DNA of 8,155 nt. It comes from Bacteroidales bacterium. Lineage in GTDB: Bacteria > Bacteroidota > Bacteroidia > Bacteroidales > UBA7960. Position 1 is the first letter of the stretch. Every line of letters begins with the position of its first letter. The DNA lies in the NCBI GenBank assembly GCA_003557805.1, contig PWNY01000144.1:1-8155 (forward strand), in the 5' to 3' direction. The position numbers were made by a program, and so were the translations under genes. The notes beneath the pieces are model-generated. The model did no database searches. It was not told the DNA's origin and worked only from the letters and a program-made list of their open reading frames with translations. This document shows, in pieces, positions 1-5,777 of this stretch.

Positions 1-1
1 T

Positions 2-598
2 ATAGAAGCAACTGAAGAAAAGGGGCTCAGTGCAGAGATTGTAAAAGGTGAGGCAGCATTTTACGGGCCCAAGCTTGACTTCATGGTAAGTGATGCACTG
101 GGAAGAAAGTGGCAGCTTGGCACCATACAGGTCGATTACAACCTACCGGAAAGGTTCGAGCTGGAGTATACAGGCAGCGACAACCAGAAACACAGGCCAG
201 TAATGATCCACAGGGCACCTTTCGGTTCCATGGAGAGGTTTGTTGCGGTAATGATAGAGCATTGCGGGGGAAACTTCCCTCTCTGGCTCACACCCGACCA
301 GGCTATTATATTGCCAATCAGCGAGAAGTATGAAAAATATGCGAAAAAAGTTTTAACTTTGCTGAATAATTACGAAATTCGCACGCTCATTGACTGGCGC
401 AACGAAAAAACGGGAAAGAAGATCCGGGATGCGGAGATGCGAAAAATCCCATTTATGCTTATTGTCGGCGAAAAGGAAGAAGCCGGGGATACCGTATCCG
501 TCAGGAAGCACGGCGAAGGTGACTTAGGCACTTTCACCATTGAAGAGTTTGTGAAATTGGTCGAGCAGGAGATTAAAAAACTAATAGTAGAATCATAA
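2..598 (+). CDS. thrS: Threonine--tRNA ligase, C-terminal part (5' end outside window)
   Basis: ThrRS is a cytoplasmic class II synthetase that charges tRNA-Thr. The frame is open to the left edge, so only the last 198 residues are visible; the ATG at 83 is internal. The opening stretch EAAFYGPKLDF, followed by the QLGTIQVDYNLPERF run, belongs to the catalytic core. The His of MIHRA (codon 209-211) corresponds to the third zinc ligand of E. coli ThrRS (His511). The Arg of GSMERF (codon 236-238) is the class II motif 3 arginine. From about base 290 onward is the HGTP anticodon-binding domain, including IDWRNEKTGKKIRDAEMR and IPFMLIVGEKE, which closely parallel the E. coli protein. It is followed after 39 bp by infC, the common bacterial order thrS-infC-rpmI-rplT, so co-transcription is likely. 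I see no terminator in the gap. Identification is secure; anything about the N-terminal editing domain cannot be judged here. Confidence 0.97.
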   Translation: MEATEEKGLSAEIVKGEAAFYGPKLDFMVSDALGRKWQLGTIQVDYNLPERFELEYTGSDNQKHRPVMIHRAPFGSMERFVAVMIEHCGGNFPLWLTPDQAIILPISEKYEKYAKKVLTLLNNYEIRTLIDWRNEKTGKKIRDAEMRKIPFMLIVGEKEEAGDTVSVRKHGEGDLGTFTIEEFVKLVEQEIKKLIVES

Positions 599-623
599 TA
601 AATAAGAATTACTAACAAAATAT

Positions 624-630
624 AGGAGGG
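624..630 (+). promoter_or_regulatory. Strong Shine-Dalgarno sequence for infC
   Basis: AGGAGGG lies with 7-8 bases between it and the ATA codon at 638, which is ideal spacing. Other genes in this window have no comparable purine-rich element before their starts, as is usual in Bacteroidota. Its position decides the start of infC: there is no ATG, GTG or TTG in frame nearby, and the in-frame stop TAG at 623-625 excludes a start further upstream. Confidence 0.85.
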
Positions 631-637
631 CCTAAAA

Positions 638-1201
638 ATAGCAACACCATTCAAACCCAGAGGCAGAAGGCGTTTCGTAAAAAAAGAAGATCCGCACCGT
701 ATTAACGACCGCATTACCGCCCCTGTTGTACGCGTGGTTGGTGACAATGTTGAATCAGACATCCACCCTATCAGGGATGCAATAAATATGGCCGATCAAA
801 TGGGCCTCGACCTTGTCGAAATTGCCCCGACCGCCAACCCGCCGGTATGCAAGATAATGGATTACAAGAAGTTTCTTTATGAACAAAAGAAGAAACAAAA
901 GGAGATTAAAGCGAATGCAGCGAAAGTCGTGGTCAAGGAGATAAGGATGGGACCAAATACAGATGACCATGACTTCAATTTCAAGCTCAAGCATGCCATC
1001 AAGTTCCTGAAGGAGGGCGCGAAACTTAAAGTTTATGTATTCTTCAAGGGGAGAACGATTATTTACAAGGAGAAGGGAGAACTCATACTGCTTAAGTTCG
1101 CACAGGAGGTCGAAGAATACGGGAAGGTGGAACAAATGCCGAAAATGGAAGGTAAAAGAATGATAATGCTGGTTTCTCCAAAAAAAGTCGGTAAAAAGTA
1201 A
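638..1201 (+). CDS. infC: Translation initiation factor IF-3, with probable AUA start codon
   Basis: IF3 binds the 30S subunit, keeps 50S away and checks start codon-initiator tRNA pairing. The product from 638 is 187 aa, within the normal size of about 170-200 aa. Visible hallmarks are RINDRITAPVVRVVGDNVE (N-domain start), GLDLVEIAPTANPPVCKIMDYKKF (end of N-domain), then the lysine-rich linker and the C-domain with VKEIRMGPNTDDHDFNFKL and KVYVFFKGRTI. A GTG start at 734 would delete the beginning of the N-domain and is rejected. Reading back in frame, ATPFKPRGRRRF precedes it directly after an ATA codon placed at the right distance from AGGAGGG; Bacteroidota IF3 proteins often begin MATP, as I recall. 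The frame is closed by TAG at 623. AUA is a non-canonical start that IF3 itself discriminates against, as with AUU in E. coli infC, so negative autoregulation is likely. It lies between thrS and rpmI in the same operon. Confidence 0.93.
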   Translation: MATPFKPRGRRRFVKKEDPHRINDRITAPVVRVVGDNVESDIHPIRDAINMADQMGLDLVEIAPTANPPVCKIMDYKKFLYEQKKKQKEIKANAAKVVVKEIRMGPNTDDHDFNFKLKHAIKFLKEGAKLKVYVFFKGRTIIYKEKGELILLKFAQEVEEYGKVEQMPKMEGKRMIMLVSPKKVGKK

Positions 1202-1243
1202 GCAATGTCCATTAAATATATAAACCTGTAAATTGATTTTGTA

Positions 1244-1438
1244 ATGCCAAAAATGAAGACAAAATCCGGAGCCAAAAAGCGTTTCTCAATAACGGCATCC
1301 GGACGTATTAAGCGTAAACACGCATATAAAAGCCATATTTTGACAAAAAAGTCAAAAAAGAGAAAAAGGAATCTGACCAAAACCACAACCGTGCATAAGG
1401 CAGATGAGAAAAATATCAAGGCAATGCTTGCCATGTAA
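1244..1438 (+). CDS. rpmI: Large ribosomal subunit protein bL35
   Basis: A 64-residue, very basic protein beginning MPKMKTKSGAKKRF and continuing ITASGRIKRKHAYKSHIL, which is the bL35 signature; length is the family norm. It is a structural component of the 50S subunit. The start ATG is set by the invariant MPKMKT N-terminus. No Shine-Dalgarno sequence precedes it; the upstream region is AT-rich. It follows infC by 42 bp and precedes rplT by 82 bp, the classical infC-rpmI-rplT order. Confidence 0.97.
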   Translation: MPKMKTKSGAKKRFSITASGRIKRKHAYKSHILTKKSKKRKRNLTKTTTVHKADEKNIKAMLAM

Positions 1439-1456
1439 ATTATTATTAATATTTGT

Positions 1457-1500
1457 TTAAGCATGAAAAGTCTTTCCCGCTGATAGAGGAAAGCGCTTAA
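1457..1500 (+). promoter_or_regulatory. Irregular hairpin upstream of rplT, candidate L20 control element
   Basis: Two nested inverted repeats occupy the rpmI-rplT spacer. The outer stem is TTAAGC (1457-1462) with GCTTAA (1495-1500). The inner stem is CTTTCC (1472-1477) with GGAAAG (1488-1493) around a 10-base loop. The internal loop is very asymmetric, 9 bases on the left and one on the right. It has no T-run, so it is not a terminator, and it ends 20 bp before the rplT start. Ribosomal protein L20 is known to repress its own operon by binding structured mRNA in E. coli and B. subtilis. That this hairpin does the same here is inference from position and shape only. Confidence 0.35.
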
Positions 1501-1520
1501 CAAACAAAACACTTAAAAAT

Positions 1521-1865
1521 ATGCCACGTTCAGCAAATAAAGTCGCCACAAGGCGCAAGCGTAAAAAGCTGTTAAAATTAACCAAGGGATACTTTGGTGC
1601 AAGGAAGAATGTATACACGGTAGCCAAGAACACCTGGGAAAAAGGGCAGACCTATGCCTACCGTGACCGCAGGAATAAAAAACGGGAATTCAGGAAGCTC
1701 TGGATACAGAGGATCAATGCCGCAGTAAGGCAGTATGATATGAACTACTCACAGTTTATAGGTAAACTCAATGAAAAGGATATACGGATAAACCGCAAGG
1801 TACTTGCAGACCTTGCAATGAACCATCCTGATGCCTTTAAGGCAATAGTTGACAGCCTGAAGTAA
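1521..1865 (+). CDS. rplT: Large ribosomal subunit protein bL20
   Basis: A 114-residue basic protein that fits bL20 along its whole length. It starts MPRSANKVATRRKRKKLLK and has KGYFGARKNVYTVAKN, the YAYRDRRNKKREFRKLWIQR helix region and a C-terminal part with NRKVLADLAMNHPDAF. bL20 is an early assembly protein of the 50S subunit that binds 23S rRNA through its long N-terminal helix, and in several bacteria it also represses its own operon. The start is fixed by the conserved MPR. The bases before it are A-rich with no Shine-Dalgarno sequence, typical of Bacteroidota. It is the last gene of the cluster and is followed by a strong terminator. Confidence 0.97.
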   Translation: MPRSANKVATRRKRKKLLKLTKGYFGARKNVYTVAKNTWEKGQTYAYRDRRNKKREFRKLWIQRINAAVRQYDMNYSQFIGKLNEKDIRINRKVLADLAMNHPDAFKAIVDSLK

Positions 1866-1888
1866 ATTATAAAGAATGGACATTGATA

Positions 1889-1936
1889 CGGGGGCCGTTT
1901 TGCAGAACTGATCTGCAAGCGGCCCCCGGTTTTTTT
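1889..1936 (+). terminator. Rho-independent terminator of the thrS-infC-rpmI-rplT cluster
   Basis: A perfect 9-bp GC-rich stem, CGGGGGCCG (1889-1897) with CGGCCCCCG (1920-1928), continues through a short mismatch into a second perfect stem, TGCAGA (1901-1906) with TCTGCA (1912-1917), closing a 5-base loop. Seven T residues follow at 1930-1936. The T-run is only on the + strand side, so it serves rplT. On the - strand the hairpin lies just after the NUDIX stop but lacks a following T-run, so termination in that direction would be weak. Confidence 0.95.
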
Positions 1937-1938
1937 GG

Positions 1939-2613
1939 TTACAGATCGTGACCCTCCTGGCTGTACTTTTCGAGCATAACGGCAAGCTCTGATATTATCA
2001 TCGCTGTTGCACCCCATACATTCCTTTCACCGATCATATAGCAGGGTGTGTCCATCTGCCTTCCATCCGCCATTACCAGTGGCACATCACGAATGTTTGA
2101 AGAGGTGATGAAAGCATGCAGGGGTATCTCCAAAATCTCATCCACCTCGGTTGGATCAGGGTTAAAAACAGGTCTTTGTTCAGCCACTGCAAGAAACGGG
2201 CTTACCAGGAAATTACTCGGCGGAATGTACAGTTCAGTGAGCCGGTGCAGGACCTCTACTCTTTCGGGACTAATGCCTATCTCTTCCCTTGCTTCCCTGA
2301 GGGCGGTATACATAACCGAACTGTCACCCTCCTCAAACCTCCCCCCGGGAAAAGATATCTGGCCGCCATGGACACCCGGGTAATCCGGCCTTTGGATCAT
2401 CACTACATATGTGTTCTGCCCCCGGTCCGGGTATAGCAGTATAAGCACACCGCTCTTAACCCCCTGCTTCTTCCTGCTGTTGTTAACTATATCATCTCTT
2501 CTGATCCTGGGAGCCATTCTAAGCTGGGCAGATATCCCGGGCAGAGACAGGTTTTCCTGTCTTCTAAGGTATTTTGCAAGATCGCCGAAGTTCAAATAAC
2601 CGTAGTCATCCAT
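1939..2613 (-). CDS. NUDIX hydrolase, CoA diphosphatase (NudL-like) type
   Basis: A 224-residue NUDIX protein. Residues 73-91 read MIQRPDYPGVHGGQISFPGG, matching the CoA-pyrophosphatase subfamily motif LLTxRSxxxxxxxGxxxFPGG. Residues 91-113 are the NUDIX box, with LREAREEIG giving the metal-binding glutamates. In the box an Asp (97) replaces the usual first Glu and there is one extra residue before REAxEE, as in E. coli NudL. Such enzymes cleave CoA, acyl-CoA or dephospho-CoA to 4'-phosphopantetheine and adenosine 3',5'-bisphosphate in the cytosol. That substrate is inferred from the motif; other nucleoside diphosphate derivatives cannot be excluded. The first 40 residues form a helical N-extension. 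It lies 56 bp downstream of the photolyase gene on the same strand, probably in one transcript, and converges on rplT. Confidence 0.9.
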   Translation of the reverse strand: MDDYGYLNFGDLAKYLRRQENLSLPGISAQLRMAPRIRRDDIVNNSRKKQGVKSGVLILLYPDRGQNTYVVMIQRPDYPGVHGGQISFPGGRFEEGDSSVMYTALREAREEIGISPERVEVLHRLTELYIPPSNFLVSPFLAVAEQRPVFNPDPTEVDEILEIPLHAFITSSNIRDVPLVMADGRQMDTPCYMIGERNVWGATAMIISELAVMLEKYSQEGHDL

Positions 2614-2669
2614 TCTCAGGCAAGGGGTTTTTGGGATTATTCATAATTTAAATCTATTGACATCGCAAT

Positions 2670-3977
2670 TCAATAACTGAGGGCCGCCTTATATGCCTTA
2701 AGGCACCTTTCACGTGCCTTAACGTGGTCAACAACAGGAGCCGGGTATTGATTGCTGCCATATTCCTTTACCCATTTACGTATAAAATCTTTCCGGGGGT
2801 CAAACTTCTTCTGCTGGGCTACAGGGTTAAAGATACGGAAGTAGGGAGCCGCATCACAGCCGCTACCAGCACTCCATTGCCAGCCCCCGTTATTGGATGA
2901 GAGTTCGTAATCAAACAGCTTCTGGGCAAAATATGCCTCCCCCCATCTCCAGTCGGTAAGCAGGTGCTTTGTCAGGAAGCTGGCAGTGATCATCCTCAGC
3001 CTGTTGTGCATATAGCCGGTATCGTTCAACTGTCTCATACCGGCATCGACAAAAGGGTAGCCTGTCGTTCCCGATGTCCATCTCGAAAAAACCTCTTCAT
3101 CGTTTAGCCAGTTTATCCTGTCATATTCCGGCTTGAAAGAGCTTTTATTTACATATGGGAAATGCCACAGGATCATTGCATAAAACTCCCTCCATATCAA
3201 CTCATTAAGAAAAACCTCATTAAGCTTTGCAGCCTCCCTGACCAATGAGCGTATACTGAGGGTGCCAAAACGCAGATGCACGCCCAGGCGGGTTGTCCCC
3301 TCAGCGGCAGGATAATCCCTGTATTTATCATACTCTTTTATCAGGGAACTATCCACAATCCGTGGCGGTGCCGGCATCCCGGATGGTTTTATCCCAAGCT
3401 CTTTCATTGAAGGGAGATGAAAGTCTTCCCCGGAATACAGCTTTTCAAATAAATTCTCTGAAGGGTAGTGCTTCAGGTGCCCGCTCTCAAGCAGTGACCT
3501 CCAGCGCCTGGCGTAAGGGGTAAAGACCCTGTATGGGGAGCCGTCATCCTTTAACACCTCATCACGCTCCATGATCAAATGGTCAAGGAAGCTGTGGAAA
3601 GACGACCCCCTTCCGGAAAGAAATGAGGCCACCTCCCTGTCGCGTTCAATGCCGTAACCTTCATGATCCTTATTACAGTATACAGCACTTATATCATATT
3701 TGCCAACCAGGTCACGAAATACATCAACAGGCGATCCCCTTTTCACCAGAAGTCCGCAGCCGGCCTTTTTCAGCTCCCTGTGTATATTTTCAAGCTGACT
3801 GTAAATAAACCCCAGCCTGTGGTCATTGGAAGGCAGTTCACTGACTATCCGGGTATCAAGAATAAAAAGCGGCAACACCACATGCCCGGAAGAAAGCGCC
3901 TTGAAAAAAGCCCTGTTATCATCAGTCCTTAAATCGCGTCTGAACCAGAATATACTGACTTTCCGGCTTGTCCCCAT
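2670..3977 (-). CDS. phrB: Deoxyribodipyrimidine photolyase, class I (CPD photolyase/cryptochrome family)
   Basis: A 435-residue flavoprotein that uses light to split pyrimidine dimers in DNA. The N-terminal alpha/beta antenna domain opens with VSIFWFRRDLRTDDN (residues 7-21), characteristic of the family and supporting this start. The C-terminal FAD domain shows ELIWREFY (259-266, with the dimer-contacting Trp262), TGYPFVDAGMRQL (305-317), MHNRLRMITASFL (323-335), NNGGWQW (362-368) and DAAPYFRIFNP (375-385). By alignment in my head with the E. coli enzyme, the electron-transfer Trp triad is W290, W343 and W366. The Asn opposite FAD N5 is N362 and the lesion-side Met is M329. All key residues are retained, so it should be active. 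CPD rather than 6-4 specificity is inferred from overall similarity to E. coli PhrB. It is the first gene of a - strand pair with the NUDIX gene; no clear -7 box was found upstream. Confidence 0.95.
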   Translation of the reverse strand: MGTSRKVSIFWFRRDLRTDDNRAFFKALSSGHVVLPLFILDTRIVSELPSNDHRLGFIYSQLENIHRELKKAGCGLLVKRGSPVDVFRDLVGKYDISAVYCNKDHEGYGIERDREVASFLSGRGSSFHSFLDHLIMERDEVLKDDGSPYRVFTPYARRWRSLLESGHLKHYPSENLFEKLYSGEDFHLPSMKELGIKPSGMPAPPRIVDSSLIKEYDKYRDYPAAEGTTRLGVHLRFGTLSIRSLVREAAKLNEVFLNELIWREFYAMILWHFPYVNKSSFKPEYDRINWLNDEEVFSRWTSGTTGYPFVDAGMRQLNDTGYMHNRLRMITASFLTKHLLTDWRWGEAYFAQKLFDYELSSNNGGWQWSAGSGCDAAPYFRIFNPVAQQKKFDPRKDFIRKWVKEYGSNQYPAPVVDHVKARERCLKAYKAALSY

Positions 3978-4049
3978 TTTATCTGTTTATATAACTGTTA
4001 GCGCCAAAAAAATAATCAATTTTAAAGTATAAAGGTATCAAAGAAGGAT

Positions 4050-4057
4050 TAACTTTG
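4050..4057 (+). promoter_or_regulatory. Bacteroidota-type -7 promoter box upstream of the AspT-like gene
   Basis: TAACTTTG is a perfect match to the Bacteroides -7 consensus TAnnTTTG. It sits in the 139-bp spacer between the divergent photolyase and transporter genes, about 60 bp before the transporter ATG. No good TTTG -33 element is visible at the expected 19-21 bp upstream, so the call rests on the -7 box alone. Confidence 0.5.
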
Positions 4058-4116
4058 TACTCCTCAAAAGCAAATTAACCGTATCTCTTTATAAAAGGTT
4101 CAAAGCACTTACTGGG

Positions 4117-5706
4117 ATGTCTGGATTGATATACGAGGGTTATTTTGCCCTTTTCCTTATAATCAGCCTGGGTATAATTCTTGGGAGCGTTAAGTTCAGG
4201 GGGTTCTCACTCGATCTTTCGGCCGTTGTTTTTGTCGCCCTGATAATGGGTCATTACGGTATAGTGGTACCCCGGGAGTTTCAAACTATCGGCCTGGTCT
4301 TTTTTATTTTTACAGTGGGGATTCAGGCCGGGCCAGGTTTTTTCGACGCCTTCAAAAAATCCGGCAGGCAATACCTTGGGGTTTGCATCCTGCTTGTAAG
4401 CACCGCAGCCCTTTTATCTGTTGGGCTTAGCAGGTTCTTCGGTTTCGATCCCCTGCTTGGCGTCGGTATTTTCAACGGATCGCTTACTTCCACTTCAGGG
4501 CTTGCCGCCGCGATCGATATCTCAGGTTCGACCCTGCCATCAGTCGGTTATGGTGTGGTATACCCTGCCGGAGCTGTAATGGCTATACTTACCATACACC
4601 TTTTACCACTGGTTCTGGGTATCAATATGAAAAAAGAGGAGGAGAGCTATTTGCAAAAGGCCCAGGAAGACCACCCGAAGGTCAGTGCACAGAACTTCAT
4701 AGTGGAGAACAAAAACCTGGAAGGAAAGACATTGCGGGAGCTTGGGATAGGAGAAATGACGCATGCAGTTATCAGCAGGATTAAGCACGGTGAAGAGGTT
4801 TATGCACCTGTTGAGAAAACCAGGCTCTACCTGGGGGATATTGTAAAGGTAGTCGGAACAGATGAGGCCCTGGAGAGAGTTGAATACATGATAGGGCCCC
4901 GGACCGAGATAAAGATGCCCCGTGCAGCAGGATATAAGGTGAACTGGGTACTTGTTACAAACAAGGACGTTATAAACAAAAGCCTTAACTCCCTAAACCT
5001 AAGGGCTTTCTATAATGCAACAATAACCCGTATACGGCGCAGCGGCATTGACATCTCCCCAAGGGGAAACAGCACCCTGAGGTTCGGGGACAAGGTGATG
5101 CTTGCGGCAGATGAAGAGAACATGCCCAAGGTAATGAAACTTCTGGGCAACAATGAAAAGCGGCTTAGTGAGACCAATTTTCTACCCATTAGCCTTGGCA
5201 TAATTATCGGGGTGCTTTTCGGAAGTATTCATTTTCCCTTTTTCGGCCTGTTTGAGTTCTCCCTGGGAATTACCGGGGGTGTACTGACTACCGCTTTGGT
5301 TTTAAGCAAGATAGGCAAGACCGGCCCCATTATCTGGAATATGTCGGGTGGAGCCAATAACCTGCTAAGGAAGCTTGGCCTTTTGATGTTCCTTGCTACC
5401 GTGGGCACGCATGCAGGATCACACATAATGGAAGCTCTTGCCGAATACGGGTGGAACATACTCTGGGCCGGAATGCTGATCACGACCATTCCGATGGTTC
5501 TAACTTCTGTTATAGGCCACTACAGCCTGAAAATCAACTTTGCCACTATGCTGGGCGTGGTAGCCGGAAGTATGACCAGCACCCCGGGGCTTGCTGCAGC
5601 CGATGCTAAGACCCAATCTGATGCCGCTTCACTGGGTTATGCAACCGTTTACCCACTGGCCATTGTAATGATGATAATCTTCTCCCAGGTACTGAGCGTT
5701 ATCTGA
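4117..5706 (+). CDS. AspT/YidE/YbjL-family membrane transporter with two RCK_C domains
   Basis: A 529-residue inner-membrane protein of the aspartate-alanine exchanger (AAE) family. It has an N-terminal membrane half (about residues 5-168), a cytosolic part with two TrkA-C/RCK_C domains (about 190-262 and 275-345) and a C-terminal membrane half (about 355-529). The halves are clear duplicates. GSLTSTSGLAAA (121-132) matches GSMTSTPGLAAA (484-495), TVGIQAG (66-72) matches TVGTHAG (428-434), and VGYGVVYP (143-150) matches LGYATVYP (506-513). The RCK_C domains resemble ligand-sensing units of potassium channels, suggesting regulation by a small cytosolic molecule. AspT of Tetragenococcus exchanges aspartate for alanine, but the substrates of most relatives are unknown, so I assign family and not substrate. 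It is monocistronic on the + strand, divergent from the photolyase gene and convergent with the M56 gene. Confidence 0.92.
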   Translation: MSGLIYEGYFALFLIISLGIILGSVKFRGFSLDLSAVVFVALIMGHYGIVVPREFQTIGLVFFIFTVGIQAGPGFFDAFKKSGRQYLGVCILLVSTAALLSVGLSRFFGFDPLLGVGIFNGSLTSTSGLAAAIDISGSTLPSVGYGVVYPAGAVMAILTIHLLPLVLGINMKKEEESYLQKAQEDHPKVSAQNFIVENKNLEGKTLRELGIGEMTHAVISRIKHGEEVYAPVEKTRLYLGDIVKVVGTDEALERVEYMIGPRTEIKMPRAAGYKVNWVLVTNKDVINKSLNSLNLRAFYNATITRIRRSGIDISPRGNSTLRFGDKVMLAADEENMPKVMKLLGNNEKRLSETNFLPISLGIIIGVLFGSIHFPFFGLFEFSLGITGGVLTTALVLSKIGKTGPIIWNMSGGANNLLRKLGLLMFLATVGTHAGSHIMEALAEYGWNILWAGMLITTIPMVLTSVIGHYSLKINFATMLGVVAGSMTSTPGLAAADAKTQSDAASLGYATVYPLAIVMMIIFSQVLSVI

Positions 5707-5740
5707 CAGTCGTCTATTCCTGCTTAGCGCTTATATACAA

Positions 5741-5766
5741 AAGTCAGCCCTCCCGGGCTAATACTT
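5741..5766 (-). terminator. Weak candidate terminator after the M56 gene
   Basis: A hairpin of AGCCC (5746-5750) with GGGCT (5755-5759) and an outer AAGT (5741-5744) with ACTT (5763-5766) lies in the 71-bp spacer between two convergent genes. Read on the - strand, the stem runs into TTTTG followed by TATATA, a poor T-tract. No T-run follows on the + strand, so it would serve the blaI-blaR transcript rather than the transporter. Confidence 0.3.
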
Positions 5767-5777
5767 AGAAGCTTAAC

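Noticed and set aside
734..1201. IF3 starting at the GTG at 734
   Set aside because: It removes the conserved RINDRITAPVVR start of the N-domain, and there is no ribosome binding site near it; the frame continues upstream to the ATA at 638 with a good Shine-Dalgarno sequence.
370..1512. Three long reading frames on the - strand opposite thrS, infC and rpmI
   Set aside because: They are antisense to strongly conserved genes, have low-complexity hydrophobic products, and resemble no family.
2048..2599. + strand frames opposite the NUDIX gene
   Set aside because: Shadows of a clearly recognised protein on the other strand; no family features or start signals.
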